Positions 7,424 to 17,352 are shown, counted from the stretch's first letter. The stretch: 64,000 nt of DNA from Pseudoalteromonas gelatinilytica (GCF_001641615.1 NZ_LRRU01000020.1:330525-394524), one strand, 5' to 3'. Numbers and translations are program-made. The notes: generated from the letters alone by a model not told the origin.

Positions 7424-7645
7424 CTAGCCCACACCTGCGCCTTGCCAGAAGACTTGAATAAGTCCTTTCGCTATAAACCCAGAACAGCCTAAAAATAGCA
7501 CTAACCAAACGATGTATCGGCCAAATCGTGGTACATCACCTTTTTTAAGGACGTCTTGAATTGCCATTCCAATAAAAAAGAAAATACCGGCTAAGCCAAA
7601 ATACAACCCTAAGGTATCAAATTCGTTAATTAACTGACTGACCAT
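7424..7645 (-). CDS. DUF2788 family small membrane protein
   Basis: About 73 aa with two transmembrane helices (LYFGLAGIFFFIGMAIQDV and IVWLVLFLGCSGFIAKGLI) joined by a short loop, DVLKKGDVPRFGRY, characteristic of the DUF2788 family. The ATG at 7645 is preceded by an in-frame TTG at 7648; AAGG lies 8 nt before the TTG and 11 nt before the ATG, so either could initiate. It stands 2 nt upstream of ybfE and looks co-transcribed with ybfE and fldA. No function is known for the family. Confidence 0.75.
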   Translation of the reverse strand: MVSQLINEFDTLGLYFGLAGIFFFIGMAIQDVLKKGDVPRFGRYIVWLVLFLGCSGFIAKGLIQVFWQGAGVG

Positions 7646-7744
7646 CAACGTATAAACCTTTAAATTAAACGGCGCGTACTATAGCACACAAATTTGTAAT
7701 AATTTAGTGCGCACGATCAAAAACAGCGAATTTTATCAGGCCTA

Positions 7745-8515
7745 TTATTGCGCTAAAAAATCACTGATTGCTTTATTTACAGCAAGTGGTTTTTGCGCAT
7801 GAAGCCAGTGACCTGCACCATGAATAATTTTTGCTTTCGCATTAGGAAATAACGCCATAATAGCAGGGCGGTGCTCTGCTAAAATATAGTCTGAATCATT
7901 ACCTTTAACGAATAAAGTATCACATAAACAAGAATCATTTTCATCAACTTGCGCTAAAATATTTTCATATTGCTGGTATAAAACCGCTAAATTAAAGCGC
8001 CATTGATAGTGACCTTGCTCATTCTTGGCAAAGCTTTTTAATAAAAACTGACGGACACCCATTTCATCAATATGTTTGGCAAGAATTTCATCAGCTGCTT
8101 TTCTATCTGTGACATTCGATTGTGCAACTTCGTTAAGGCCTGCAAAAATAGCACTGTGCCTTGGGTTATTCGCAACAGGAGAGATGTCTAACACAACAAG
8201 TTTATCAATAAGCTGTGGGTGATTAAGAGCTAATTGCATGGCTACTTTGCCACCCATTGAGTGACCTATGATGTGCGCTTTACTAATATTTAGATGTTCA
8301 AGTAACTCACTGACATCTTTCGCCATAGTGTGATAATTCATCGTATCGCTGTGGAATGACTTACCATGATTGCGTAAATCGATATTTGTTACGCGGTAAT
8401 TTTCAGATAAAGCTTTAGCAATAACATTGAGGTTTTCAAGCGAGCCAAACAAACCGTGGATCAATACAACGTCTGAACCTTGACCCATTTGTTGGTAGTT
8501 TAATAGCATTTTCAA
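7745..8515 (-). CDS. ybfF: Alpha/beta-hydrolase esterase YbfF
   Basis: 256 aa (E. coli YbfF 254). The alpha/beta-hydrolase marks are LIHGLFGSLENL (oxyanion region), the nucleophile elbow GHSMGGKVAMQL, LVVLDISPVA and the catalytic-His region GAGHWLHAQKPLAVN. YbfF hydrolyses short acyl esters and acyl-CoA thioesters in vitro; its cell role is not settled. It is transcribed away from seqA and lies 96 bp upstream of the DUF2788-ybfE-fldA set, the same neighbourhood as in E. coli. AGGAG precedes the ATG. Confidence 0.92.
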   Translation of the reverse strand: MKMLLNYQQMGQGSDVVLIHGLFGSLENLNVIAKALSENYRVTNIDLRNHGKSFHSDTMNYHTMAKDVSELLEHLNISKAHIIGHSMGGKVAMQLALNHPQLIDKLVVLDISPVANNPRHSAIFAGLNEVAQSNVTDRKAADEILAKHIDEMGVRQFLLKSFAKNEQGHYQWRFNLAVLYQQYENILAQVDENDSCLCDTLFVKGNDSDYILAEHRPAIMALFPNAKAKIIHGAGHWLHAQKPLAVNKAISDFLAQ

Positions 8516-8640
8516 CTCCTAATTTTAATGGCAGTATTTTGCCTAGTGAAATTACAAATTGCAAAACATAGAGAATTGCTGCGAGCTTAGGTATAATCAT
8601 TGAGAACTTTTAAAATGTGACCCGTAAAGACAGGAATAAC

Positions 8641-9246
8641 ATGAAAAAAATCGACATAGACGACGAGTTATATCAATACATCGCAAGTAACACGCAAAGT
8701 ATTGGTGAAAGTGCATCAACCATTTTACGTCGTTTATTAAACCTCTCTGATGGCACTAATGCCCCAGTTGAAACAACGACTACCAAAACTGAACAAGAAA
8801 CCCCAGTTGTTGAAGTACAAGAAGAAATAAAACAAGAATTAAGCCCGCAATCGAGCACTGAAGATACAGAACATGCAGTTGAGACTGTCACAGCACCGAC
8901 ACAAGTTAAAGGTAATGTGTTTAATGTTCTTAATAAAGAAGAGCTCGCAATGCAAAAAGGTGTTGTTGGTCGTTTCTTATTTATTCTTGCGGCTCTTTAT
9001 AGAACGCATAAAACTGATTTTGCAAATGTGCTTGAGATTAAAGGCCGTGACCGTGTGTATTTTGCAACAAGTAAAGAAGCATTACTTGAAAGCGGTAGCA
9101 GCATGAATCCAAAAAATATCACTGATACAGAGTATTGGGTGATGACAAATTCAAACACAACCAGAAAGAAAATGATGCTTCACGAAGTAGCACTGTGCTT
9201 AGGTTACAGCGCAGATGAAGCAGAAAAAATACGTGATTACTTATAA
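8641..9246 (+). CDS. seqA: Replication negative regulator SeqA
   Basis: From ATG 8641 (AGGAA 6 nt upstream) the protein is 201 aa; E. coli SeqA has 181. The N-terminal filament-forming domain reads KKIDIDDELYQYIASNTQ then GESASTILRRLL. A linker rich in Thr, Glu and Gln (about residues 40-90) is longer than in E. coli and accounts for the extra length. The C-terminal domain (FLFILAALYRTHKTDF, VLEIKGRDRVYFATSKEALL, TDTEYWVMTNSNTTRKK) binds hemimethylated GATC sites. SeqA sequesters newly replicated oriC. It is 16 bp upstream of pgm, as in E. coli, and probably co-transcribed. Confidence 0.95.
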   Translation: MKKIDIDDELYQYIASNTQSIGESASTILRRLLNLSDGTNAPVETTTTKTEQETPVVEVQEEIKQELSPQSSTEDTEHAVETVTAPTQVKGNVFNVLNKEELAMQKGVVGRFLFILAALYRTHKTDFANVLEIKGRDRVYFATSKEALLESGSSMNPKNITDTEYWVMTNSNTTRKKMMLHEVALCLGYSADEAEKIRDYL

Positions 9247-9262
9247 TCCATAAGGAAATAAT

Positions 9263-10900
9263 ATGGCGATTCATCCAGATGCAGGCAAGCCTGCACCGCA
9301 AGAAAGCTTAGTGAATGTACCAAAACTGATCTCAGCTTATTACTTAAATGAACCAGACCTAGAACAAAATCCAGAACATTGCGTTGCATTTGGTACGTCT
9401 GGCCATCGTGGTTGTTCGTTCGATGTAAAATTTAATGAATCGCATATTTTAGCGATCACGCAAGCAATTTGTGATTACCGTAAAGAAAACAATATTTTTG
9501 GCCCACTTTTCTTAGGTAAAGATACTCACGCGTTAAGTGAAGCAGCTTTTAATTCTGCAATTGAAGTACTTGTAGCGAACGAAGTACAAGTCATAGCACA
9601 AGAAAATGATGACTACACACCAACACCCGTGATCAGCCATGCTGTTGTTTGCCATAACAAAGCAAACCCAAATGAACTTGCTGATGGTATTGTGGTAACA
9701 CCTTCACATAATCCACCAGAAGATGGCGGCTTTAAATATAATCCGCCAAATGGTGGTCCAGCTGATACTGATGTAACAAAGTGGATTGAAGACAGAGCAA
9801 ACCAATTATTGTTAGAAGATTTGGTAGAAGTGGAGTTATTCCCTTATGCAAAAGCATCACGCTCTGGCTTTATTAAGTATCAAGATTTGATTACACCTTA
9901 TGTTGATGATTTAGTTAATATCGTTAATTTAAAAGCGATTAGCGATGCAAAAATCAAAATTGGTGTGGATCCACTTGGTGGTTCAGGTATCAATTTCTGG
10001 CCAGTTATTGCAGAAAAATATAATTTAGACTTAACGGTCGTAAATAAGTCTGTTGATCCAACATTCTCGTTCATGCCTTTAGATAAAGATGGCAAAATCC
10101 GTATGGATTGTTCATCTCCTTATGCAATGACAAACCTTATTGCATTAAAAGATGACTACGATATTGGCATTGGCAACGACCCTGATTATGACCGTCACGG
10201 TATTGTTACGCCTGACGGTTTAATGAACCCAAATCACTTTTTAGCGGTCGCTATTGATTACTTACTAAATAACCGTGAATGGTCAAACGATGTTGCAATT
10301 GGTAAAACGCTCGTATCTAGCGGTATGATTGATAAAGTCGTTGCACGTAATAACCGCGAAGTAAAAGAAGTCCCAGTAGGCTTTAAGTGGTTTGTTGAAG
10401 GCTTAAGCAAAGGTACGCTTGCTTTCGGTGGTGAAGAAAGTGCAGGGGCGTCATTCTTACGCTTCGATGGTACAGTTTGGAACACAGATAAAGATGGCTT
10501 TATTTTAGGTCTACTTGCTGCTGAGATTTTAGCAGTAACGGGTAAAACACCGTCGCAGCTTTACAAAGAGCTTGAACAAGAGTTCGGTGCACCTATTTAT
10601 AAACGTATTGATGCACCAGCGAATGCTGAGCAGAAATCACGTTTAAAAGCGTTATCAGCAGATGATGTGACTGCTAGCACGTTAGCAGGAGACGCTATTA
10701 CACAAAAGCTGACTCATGCTCCGGGTAACAATGCTGCTATTGGTGGTTTAAAGGTTGTGACTGAAAATGGTTGGTTTGCAGCACGTCCATCAGGTACCGA
10801 AGACATCTATAAAATTTACCTTGAATCATTCAAAGGTGAAGAACATCTAGCATTATTAGAAAAAGAAGCAAAGAAACTGGTTGATTCAGTAATTAGCTAA
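9263..10900 (+). CDS. pgm: Phosphoglucomutase Pgm
   Basis: 545 aa (E. coli Pgm 546). It interconverts glucose 1-phosphate and glucose 6-phosphate through a phosphoserine. Visible marks are FGTSGHRG near the N terminus, the active serine loop [20 protein letters not shown], the Mg site [10 protein letters not shown], the sugar loop [15 protein letters not shown], and the phosphate-binding [12 protein letters not shown] near the C terminus. It is cytoplasmic and supplies UDP-glucose and glycogen precursors. AAGGAAA precedes the ATG by 7 nt. It follows seqA directly and ends at a strong terminator. Confidence 0.97.
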   Translation: MAIHPDAGKPAPQESLVNVPKLISAYYLNEPDLEQNPEHCVAFGTSGHRGCSFDVKFNESHILAITQAICDYRKENNIFGPLFLGKDTHALSEAAFNSAIEVLVANEVQVIAQENDDYTPTPVISHAVVCHNKANPNELADGIVVTPSHNPPEDGGFKYNPPNGGPADTDVTKWIEDRANQLLLEDLVEVELFPYAKASRSGFIKYQDLITPYVDDLVNIVNLKAISDAKIKIGVDPLGGSGINFWPVIAEKYNLDLTVVNKSVDPTFSFMPLDKDGKIRMDCSSPYAMTNLIALKDDYDIGIGNDPDYDRHGIVTPDGLMNPNHFLAVAIDYLLNNREWSNDVAIGKTLVSSGMIDKVVARNNREVKEVPVGFKWFVEGLSKGTLAFGGEESAGASFLRFDGTVWNTDKDGFILGLLAAEILAVTGKTPSQLYKELEQEFGAPIYKRIDAPANAEQKSRLKALSADDVTASTLAGDAITQKLTHAPGNNAAIGGLKVVTENGWFAARPSGTEDIYKIYLESFKGEEHLALLEKEAKKLVDSVIS

Positions 10901-10915
10901 TTTTTTTCATCTATC

Positions 10916-10943
10916 AAAACGGCTGATATTATCAGCCGTTTTT
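10916..10943 (+). terminator. Terminator after pgm
   Basis: AAAACGGCTGAT and ATCAGCCGTTTT form a 12-bp stem around ATT, followed by a T-run. It begins 16 nt past the pgm stop. Confidence 0.88.
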
Positions 10944-10977
10944 GTATTCTACTCTCACGCATTTTTAGGATAGAACA

Positions 10978-12033
10978 ATGAGCTATTCAACCCCGTCATA
11001 TCTTGACGAATTAAAATCTACCGGCGACTTCTTAACACTCACTCGCAGCAATGAATTTTCACTTGAGCCAACGTCATTCACCCTTAAAAATGGCACAGAG
11101 GTCACAATTCACGATACGGGTATCATTGAGTTTCAACCAACACAGCAAACAAACAAAGATATTGTGCTTTCAAGTGCTATCCATGGTAACGAAACTGCGC
11201 CAATTGAGATCTGCGATCAATTAATCAAGTCAATCATTACAAACGAACTTGAACTAAAGCAGCGTGTTTTGTTTATTTATGGTAATCCTAAATCAATTAA
11301 TATCGGTAAACGTTTTGTCGATGAAAACTTAAACCGCTTGTTTAATGGTCATCATACTGTAGAAGGTATTGCCTCAAACCCTGAGCGAGTGCGTGCGAAG
11401 CTACTTGAAGATGTGGTTGCTGATTTCTTTGCTAGAGGCAGCGAGGGGAGTGAGCGTTTTCATTATGATCTACATACGGCAATTCGTGGCTCTAAAAATG
11501 AAAAGTTCGCAGTGTATCCTTTCTTACATGGTAAACCATGGAAAAAATCACAACTGCAATTTCTACTTAGCTGTGGCGTAAATACAGTATTAATGATGAA
11601 ATCTGCAGCTACTACCTTTAGTTACTACTCATCGTTTGTACATGGCGCTGATTCGTTTACAGTTGAACTAGGCCAAGTAAAGCCATTTGGTGAAAACGAC
11701 ATGTCACGATTTGAGAAAACCAAACAAACCTTAATTGCATTAATTAGCCAAGAATCGATTCAATACAAAGAATTCAATGCAGAAGACTTTGAGTTGTTTT
11801 CAGTTTATAGAACAATAAACCGTACTTCAGAAGATTTTAGCTTTCCATTTGCTGATGATGTCGAAAATTTCACCGGGTTTGCGAAGGGGGAATTATTAGC
11901 TGTAGATGGTCAGACCAGATATGAAGCGGATGTAGACGGTGAAGCAATTATCTTCCCAAACGCAGATGTGGCCTTGGGTCAGCGCGCTTTGCTTACCGTT
12001 ATCCCAATGCAAGTTGATAGCAACTTTATTTAA
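10978..12033 (+). CDS. astE: Succinylglutamate desuccinylase AstE
   Basis: 351 aa. AstE is a zinc M14-like amidohydrolase that splits N-succinylglutamate into glutamate and succinate, the last step of the arginine succinyltransferase (AST) pathway. The zinc motif HGNE sits at H69-E72 ([14 protein letters not shown]), followed by VDENLNRLF and DLHTAIRGS with the third ligand His. The C-terminal part includes [17 protein letters not shown] precedes the ATG. The other ast genes are not in this window, so astE stands apart from the usual astCADBE operon here. Family identity is clear. Confidence 0.92.
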   Translation: MSYSTPSYLDELKSTGDFLTLTRSNEFSLEPTSFTLKNGTEVTIHDTGIIEFQPTQQTNKDIVLSSAIHGNETAPIEICDQLIKSIITNELELKQRVLFIYGNPKSINIGKRFVDENLNRLFNGHHTVEGIASNPERVRAKLLEDVVADFFARGSEGSERFHYDLHTAIRGSKNEKFAVYPFLHGKPWKKSQLQFLLSCGVNTVLMMKSAATTFSYYSSFVHGADSFTVELGQVKPFGENDMSRFEKTKQTLIALISQESIQYKEFNAEDFELFSVYRTINRTSEDFSFPFADDVENFTGFAKGELLAVDGQTRYEADVDGEAIIFPNADVALGQRALLTVIPMQVDSNFI

Positions 12034-12061
12034 AATCTCTGCATTAACACCCATCTAAATT

Positions 12062-12110
12062 AAGTTAACTGTATGACTTTTAAGGTTTTATTTTGTTGTA
12101 TAGTTAACTT
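12062..12110. repeat. Inverted pair of GTTAAC palindromes upstream of the bkd genes
   Basis: AAGTTAACT (12062-12070) and AGTTAACTT (12102-12110) form an inverted repeat with centres 40 bp apart. A third GTTAAC-centred palindrome follows at 12167-12180. These are the main visible signals in the 269-bp gap between astE and the bkd operon. The role is inferred to be regulatory. Confidence 0.4.
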
Positions 12111-12166
12111 TCCATGCGTTTTTAGCCATTTAGCGCCTATTCGTCTATGATTAGTTGAATAACAAC

Positions 12167-12180
12167 TTACGTTAACGTAA
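12167..12180. promoter_or_regulatory. Palindromic operator candidate for bkd operon (LiuR-like)
   Basis: TTACGTTAACGTAA is a perfect 14-bp palindrome 122 bp upstream of the E1-alpha start. It resembles the ACGT-N-ACGT class of sites described for LiuR, the MerR-family regulator of branched-chain amino-acid breakdown in proteobacteria. A related palindrome precedes the etf genes in this window. No liuR gene is present here, so the assignment rests on site form and target genes. Confidence 0.5.
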
Positions 12181-12302
12181 AGTGACGGCAGTTTAATTTA
12201 ATTAGATTGAATATTGCGCAAACTTTATCCTTACAGCTTATGCTGATAAAAATACAAATAAGGGCAGTGGCGTAGGTTTCTGACAACGAAAGAAGGTAGG
12301 TT

Positions 12303-13517
12303 ATGAGTAATCCAAATAACGTATCGCTAAACATTAATCATGAACTGTCATTTATTGATGGTCACGCATTAACGATCCCTACATTAAGCATTCTTAATGA
12401 GGAAGGCGACATCTACGAAGGTGCAACCGCACCTGATATCGACAAAGCAACAGCAATCCGTTTATACGAGACAATGCGTTTTATTCGTGCGCTGGATGAG
12501 CGTATGCAGGCTGCACAGCGTCAAGGTCGCGTAAGCTTTTACATGCAATGTTTAGGTGAAGAAGCGGCTGTAACTGCATCAGCAGCAGCCCTTGATCAAA
12601 ACGACATGATCATGGCCCAATACCGTGAGCAAGCTGCTCTACGTTATCGTGGTTTTAGTCTTGACCAATTCATGAACCAAATGTTCTCAAATGAAAAAGA
12701 TTTAGGTAAAGGCCGCCAAATGCCAATTCACTATGGCTCTCGCGAACTTAACTACATGACCATTTCATCACCGCTTGGTACACAAATTCCACAAGCAACA
12801 GGCTATGCGTACGGTCAAAAAGTACGTCATATCGATGCCCAAACTGGCGAGTTAAATAGCACAATTGATAACATCACTATTTGTTATTTCGGTGAAGGTG
12901 CTGCCTCTGAGGGTGATTTCCATGCTGGTTTAAATATGGCCGCAGTTCACGAAGCACCGGTGATCTTCTTTGCACGTAATAACGGCTATGCGATTTCAAC
13001 ACCTGCAGAAGAGCAGTTTAAAGGCGATGGTATTGCATCACGTGGTGTCGGTTATGGCATTAAAACAATCCGTGTTGATGGTGCTGATGCTCTTGCTGTG
13101 TATGCTGCAACCAAAAAAGCCCGTGAGATTGTTACCACTCAAGGTGAACCTGTTTTAATTGAATCAATTGCTTATCGTTTAGGTGCTCACTCTACAAGTG
13201 ACGATCCAAGCGGTTACCGTAGTAAAGATGAAGAAGCGAAACATAAAGGCTGCCCAATCGAGCGTTTCCGCAAATGGTTATTAAAGCAAGGTTGGTTAGA
13301 CGAGGCGCAAGACGCTAAAGATAAAGAAGCTATTCGTGAAGAGATCTTAGCGGCTCTTAAGCGTGCAGAGAAGGTTGCAAAACCTGCTTTAGAAGAGCTT
13401 ATTTCTGACGTATACGATACGCCAATTCCATCACTGCAAAAACAATACGAACAATTAAAAGAGCATATTTTGCAGCATCCTGATGCTTATCCAACAACTG
13501 CAGGGAGATTAAAGTAA
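12303..13517 (+). CDS. bkdA1: Branched-chain 2-oxoacid dehydrogenase E1 component, alpha subunit
   Basis: 404 aa. With the beta subunit it decarboxylates the 2-oxoacids of Val, Leu and Ile using thiamine diphosphate and passes the acyl group to the E2 lipoyl arm. The thiamine motif begins [20 protein letters not shown] and ends at the paired Asn of [31 protein letters not shown] and [20 protein letters not shown] are typical of the branched-chain rather than pyruvate type. AGAAGG lies 9 nt before the ATG. The next gene begins on the last base of the stop codon, indicating translational coupling. A palindromic operator candidate lies upstream. Confidence 0.93.
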   Translation: MSNPNNVSLNINHELSFIDGHALTIPTLSILNEEGDIYEGATAPDIDKATAIRLYETMRFIRALDERMQAAQRQGRVSFYMQCLGEEAAVTASAAALDQNDMIMAQYREQAALRYRGFSLDQFMNQMFSNEKDLGKGRQMPIHYGSRELNYMTISSPLGTQIPQATGYAYGQKVRHIDAQTGELNSTIDNITICYFGEGAASEGDFHAGLNMAAVHEAPVIFFARNNGYAISTPAEEQFKGDGIASRGVGYGIKTIRVDGADALAVYAATKKAREIVTTQGEPVLIESIAYRLGAHSTSDDPSGYRSKDEEAKHKGCPIERFRKWLLKQGWLDEAQDAKDKEAIREEILAALKRAEKVAKPALEELISDVYDTPIPSLQKQYEQLKEHILQHPDAYPTTAGRLK

Positions 13518-14494
13518 TGGCTAAAATGAACATGCTTCATGCAATTAACTCTGCCCTTGATATCACCATGGCAGAGCATCCAAATGCCTGTATTTTTGGT
13601 GAAGATGTTGGTTATTTTGGTGGTGTATTCCGTGCTACATCCGGCTTACAAGAAAAATATGGTAAGCACCGTGTGTTCAATACACCATTAACAGAACAAG
13701 GTATTTTAGGTTTTGCCAATGGCTTAGCGGCATTTGGTGCGCCGGCATTAGCCGAAATTCAATTTGCAGATTATATTTTTCCTGCATTTGACCAAATCGT
13801 GAATGAATCAGCTAAATTCCGTTACCGTAGTGGTAATGAATTTAATGTTGGCAACCTAACAATTCGCACCCCTTACGGCGGTGGTATTGCGGGTGGTTTA
13901 TATCACTCTCAATCACCAGAAGCTTATTTTGCTCATACACCAGGTTTGAAGTTGGTTGTACCGCGTAACCCGTATCAAGCAAAAGGCTTACTTCGTGCTT
14001 CAATCAAAGACAATAACCCTGTTATTTTCTTTGAGCCGAAACGTTTATACCGTGCATCAACTGGCGAAGTACCAGAAGAAGATTACAGCATCGAACTTGG
14101 TAAAGCTGAAATCGTGCAAGAAGGCACTGATGTTACTTTACTTGCTTGGGGTGCGCAGATGGAAATCATCGAAGATGCCGCTAAAAAAGCAGCAGAGCAA
14201 GGTATTAGCTGTGAAGTAATCGACTTACGTACCATTTTACCGTGGGATGTTGAGACTATTGCTAAATCAGTGACCAAAACGGGTCGTTTAGTGGTTAGCC
14301 ATGAGGCACCTATTACCAATGGTTTTGGTGCAGAAATCGTTGCAACAATTCAACAAGAGTGTTTCTTACACCTTGAATCGCCAATTGCTCGCGTGTGTGG
14401 TTTGGATACACCATACCCATTAGCACTTGAAAAAGAATATGTGCCGGATGCACTTAAAGTGCTTGCTGCGATTAAGCAATCAGTAGAGTTTTAG
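13517..14494 (+). CDS. bkdA2: Branched-chain 2-oxoacid dehydrogenase E1 component, beta subunit
   Basis: 325 aa, the usual length. It is a transketolase-like pyrimidine-binding domain followed by a transketolase C-terminal domain. Landmarks are [71 protein letters not shown] and a C-terminal [17 protein letters not shown]. It completes the alpha2-beta2 E1. GGGAG overlaps the end of the alpha gene, and the ATG abuts its stop. The E2 gene follows after 8 bp, so the three genes form one operon. Confidence 0.94.
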   Translation: MAKMNMLHAINSALDITMAEHPNACIFGEDVGYFGGVFRATSGLQEKYGKHRVFNTPLTEQGILGFANGLAAFGAPALAEIQFADYIFPAFDQIVNESAKFRYRSGNEFNVGNLTIRTPYGGGIAGGLYHSQSPEAYFAHTPGLKLVVPRNPYQAKGLLRASIKDNNPVIFFEPKRLYRASTGEVPEEDYSIELGKAEIVQEGTDVTLLAWGAQMEIIEDAAKKAAEQGISCEVIDLRTILPWDVETIAKSVTKTGRLVVSHEAPITNGFGAEIVATIQQECFLHLESPIARVCGLDTPYPLALEKEYVPDALKVLAAIKQSVEF

Positions 14495-14502
14495 GAGTCA
14501 GT

Positions 14503-16062
14503 ATGTCTAAAGATTTTATCTTGCCAGATATCGGCGAAGGCATCGTAGAGTGTGAAATTGTTGAATGGTTAGTGGCAGAGGGCGAGTCAGTAAAAGAAGA
14601 TCAGCCTATTTGTGATGTTATGACCGACAAGGCGCTTGTGCAAATTCCTGCTGTTCATGATGGTGTGATCAGTAAGCTTTATTATGCAAAAGGTGATATT
14701 GCAAAAGTTCATGCGCCATTATTTGCTATGGATGTTGATGGCGAAGCGCCAACACAAAGTGAAGAAACGAAAGCTCCGGCAGTTACAACAGGGTCGGCTG
14801 AACACTTAGAAGACTTTATTTTACCAGATATCGGTGAAGGTATTGTCGAGTGTGAAATTGTTGAGTGGTTAGTCAGTGAAGGCGACGAAATCGTTGAAGA
14901 CCAAGCTGTGTGTGATGTTATGACAGACAAAGCATTGGTACAAATTCCGGCTAAATACACAGGTAAAGTAGAAAAGCTTTATTATCAAAAAGGCGATATT
15001 GCAGCGGTTCACAGCCCATTATTCCAAATGAGCATTGCCGGCCAAAGCGCAGAGCCAGATGTAAGCTCAGCGGTAGTTAAAGCACAAACAAATGCAGCGA
15101 CTAAACCTGCACAGAAGCCTGCGGCTTCAACAAACTCTAGCAAACAACTTAATAAGAAAGCAGTTGCTTCACCGGCTGTTCGTCGTAAAGCCCGCGAACT
15201 TGATGTTGATTTAACGCAAGTACCAGGGTCTGGTAAAAATGGCCGTATTTACAAACAAGATATCGAAGATTTCTTGAATGAAACGCCAAGCCAAGCAGCA
15301 TCACAACAAGCTGCGCCAAAAGCGGCAGAGCCTGTATCAACTACAGCGTCTGCTGGTGGTCGTCGTGTTGAGCCAATTAAAGGCATTAAAGCGGCAATGG
15401 CGAAGCAAATGGTTGCCTCAGTTTCGACAATTCCTCACTTTACTTTCTGTGATGAAATTGACCTAACAAAACTGATTGCAATGCGAAGTGAGCTAAAAGA
15501 GCAGTACAAGCAACAGGGCGTTAAGCTCACGATGATGCCGTTCTTTATCAAAGCAATGTCGTTAGCGATTAAGCAATTCCCAGTACTTAACTCGCAAGTG
15601 AATGATGATTGTAGCGAGCTGACTTACTTTGATGATCATAACATCGGTATGGCCGTTGATTCTAAGATTGGTTTACTCGTACCAAACATTAAATCATGTC
15701 AATCTAAGAGCATTGTCGATGTTGCTAACGAAGTTACCCGCTTAACTGAAGCGGCACGTGATGGTCGTGTTTCACCAGATGACTTGAAAGGCGGCACTAT
15801 TAGCATTTCTAACATCGGTGCGATTGGTGGCACAATTGCAACCCCGATCATCAATAAACCTGAAGTAGCGATTGTTGCTTTAGGTAAACTGCAACATTTA
15901 CCTCGATTTGATGCGCAAGGTAATGTGATTTCAGCAGCAATCATGCAAGTAAGCTGGTCTGGCGACCACCGTGTGATTGATGGTGGAACAATTGCTCGCT
16001 TTAACAACTTGTGGAAGTCTTATTTAGAAGATCCTGCAAAAATGATGATGGCGATGAGCTAA
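14503..16062 (+). CDS. bkdB: Branched-chain 2-oxoacid dehydrogenase E2 (dihydrolipoyl acyltransferase) with two lipoyl domains
   Basis: 519 aa. It has two N-terminal lipoyl domains, with lipoylated lysines expected at K43 and K143 (both in DVMTDKALVQIPA), offset by exactly 100 codons. A linker rich in Ala and Pro follows, then a peripheral-subunit-binding domain (SPAVRRKARELDVDLTQVPG, about 223) and a catalytic domain of the chloramphenicol-acetyltransferase fold ending in SWSGDHRVIDGG with catalytic H489 and D493. It transfers the acyl group to CoA. Most bacterial branched-chain E2 proteins carry one lipoyl domain. No E3 (lpd) gene follows; the operon ends at a terminator, so E3 must be shared from elsewhere. 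Confidence 0.95.
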   Translation: MSKDFILPDIGEGIVECEIVEWLVAEGESVKEDQPICDVMTDKALVQIPAVHDGVISKLYYAKGDIAKVHAPLFAMDVDGEAPTQSEETKAPAVTTGSAEHLEDFILPDIGEGIVECEIVEWLVSEGDEIVEDQAVCDVMTDKALVQIPAKYTGKVEKLYYQKGDIAAVHSPLFQMSIAGQSAEPDVSSAVVKAQTNAATKPAQKPAASTNSSKQLNKKAVASPAVRRKARELDVDLTQVPGSGKNGRIYKQDIEDFLNETPSQAASQQAAPKAAEPVSTTASAGGRRVEPIKGIKAAMAKQMVASVSTIPHFTFCDEIDLTKLIAMRSELKEQYKQQGVKLTMMPFFIKAMSLAIKQFPVLNSQVNDDCSELTYFDDHNIGMAVDSKIGLLVPNIKSCQSKSIVDVANEVTRLTEAARDGRVSPDDLKGGTISISNIGAIGGTIATPIINKPEVAIVALGKLQHLPRFDAQGNVISAAIMQVSWSGDHRVIDGGTIARFNNLWKSYLEDPAKMMMAMS

Positions 16063-16074
16063 ATCAGTAAGCAT

Positions 16075-16103
16075 TAAAAAACCAGCCTCGGCTGGTTTTT
16101 TTA
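16075..16103. terminator. Bidirectional terminator after the bkd operon
   Basis: AAAAAACCAGCC and GGCTGGTTTTTT flank a 2-nt centre. It lies between the bkd operon and the convergent transporter gene, and its A and T runs can serve both strands. Confidence 0.87.
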
Positions 16104-16113
16104 ATTCTACGGC

Positions 16114-17286
16114 TTATATGCCGTAAAAATACAGCCCATAACCGAGTAACAGCGCAGGTATTGTTGAATACACTGTCGCCATTAGTGCAGCTTTTGGTGC
16201 TAAGGCGATAGCCGGGAATAGGGCATCGCCATCATTTGATATCGCATTGGCTGCCATCGCACTAAATGGAATAATACCTTGTATATACAGTGTCATTACA
16301 ACAATTTGTGGCCCGCAGCCAGGTAATAAGCCAATAGCCACAGCCACCAGCGGTGCCAGATAGGCATAGTCAGAAAACCAAGCAGTTAAATCAACGCCAA
16401 CTAGATTAACGAGAATTTCGAACAGCATAAAACTGGCAACAACCCAAGCTGTGACAAAGTGCGTGTCCATTAACACTTTCGTGAGCTTTGAGGGAGGTGT
16501 GCAAGGCGCTTCTTCACTGGTTACTTGCTTATAGCTGCTGCCTTTTGATGAAAGTGCCCATACAACCACAGTAAATAGCGCCATGATCGAGCCAAACAGG
16601 GTGATGCCAGTGTTAACGCTATGACTAAATGCGCTCAGGTCAGAGTTGGTCGCTATGACAGAAGCAATAATTAAGCTTGGTATTAAGGTAAATTTCCAAA
16701 TAGGTCGGCTAAACTTCAAAGCGCTTGGTTGGCATTGTGGCTGCTCGTGGTATTCACCAGCTTCATCAGGTTGAAATTGATTGGGGTTATGAAAGGTATT
16801 AACTATCTGACCGCTAATAATACCCACAGCAACACCGATTAACATCATTAATAAACCATCAAGCGGGCGGGTTGCCAAAAGTAAAAATGCGGCATCGCCC
16901 ATGGTTGCTGTTAATACGGCAACGACAGAGCCAAAGCTAGCTTGTTTTTTGGTAAATTGGGTTACAACGATTATCGCACCCCCACAGCCAGGTAAAGCAC
17001 CTAAAATAGACGCAAAGCCCACCTCTAAAATGCCTGATTTAGCGCGTAAATAGCTAAGCTGCAATTGAGGAAGTCGATCAATAAGGTAGTAATAGATTAA
17101 TAAGGTGGCTGCAACAAACACAGATACTTGAAAAAAAGCATCACTTAATGCTTGTAGGGTAAACTCTCGGCTTGCAGGTAATGCTAGGGCTATTAGCAAT
17201 AGAAGAGGTAAAAATAAGCGTTTATTGTCCGTAATATAACACCTCGCTTTGTGTGGAAAAAACCTCGTTTGTGTCAATAAAAGCAT
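16114..17286 (-). CDS. Putative metal transporter, ArsP_2 family (putative manganese transporter)
   Basis: A polytopic inner-membrane protein of about 390 aa with roughly ten hydrophobic segments. Two related halves each carry a glycine-rich GALPGCGGAIIVV or GLLPGCGPQIVVM motif preceding a helix. From memory this is the hallmark of the ArsP_2 family, annotated as arsenic efflux or putative manganese transporter. A central His/Gln-rich cytoplasmic loop (FHNPNQFQPDEAGEYHEQPQ) could bind metal. ATG 17286 is preferred (AGG 9 nt upstream); an in-frame TTG lies 9 nt earlier. A Fur box overlaps its promoter, which links it to iron status. Substrate unproven. Confidence 0.75.
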   Translation of the reverse strand: MLLLTQTRFFPHKARCYITDNKRLFLPLLLLIALALPASREFTLQALSDAFFQVSVFVAATLLIYYYLIDRLPQLQLSYLRAKSGILEVGFASILGALPGCGGAIIVVTQFTKKQASFGSVVAVLTATMGDAAFLLLATRPLDGLLMMLIGVAVGIISGQIVNTFHNPNQFQPDEAGEYHEQPQCQPSALKFSRPIWKFTLIPSLIIASVIATNSDLSAFSHSVNTGITLFGSIMALFTVVVWALSSKGSSYKQVTSEEAPCTPPSKLTKVLMDTHFVTAWVVASFMLFEILVNLVGVDLTAWFSDYAYLAPLVAVAIGLLPGCGPQIVVMTLYIQGIIPFSAMAANAISNDGDALFPAIALAPKAALMATVYSTIPALLLGYGLYFYGI

Positions 17287-17316
17287 ACAGTGCAACCTAT
17301 CAATTAATCAGGTTAC

Positions 17317-17345
17317 ACTGTAGTATCAAATTAAATGAAAATCAA
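17317..17345 (-). promoter_or_regulatory. Promoter of the ArsP_2-type transporter gene
   Basis: Reading leftward, TTGATT (17345-17340) and TACAGT (17322-17317) are 17 bp apart. The -35 element lies inside the Fur box. The predicted leader is about 25 nt. Confidence 0.55.
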
Positions 17346-17352
17346 TCTCATT
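17334..17352. promoter_or_regulatory. Fur box
   Basis: AATGAAAATCAATCTCATT differs at two positions from the palindrome AATGAGAATCATTCTCATT, a classical Fur-box form. It covers the -35 element of the transporter promoter and begins 5 bp beyond the stop of the upstream peptidase gene. Fur is encoded at 5967-6410 in this same window. Confidence 0.75.

Noticed and set aside
7422..7508. N-terminal extension of the YbfE-like protein
   Set aside because: It would overlap the DUF2788 gene and is absent from E. coli YbfE; the ATG at 7421 matches the family start.
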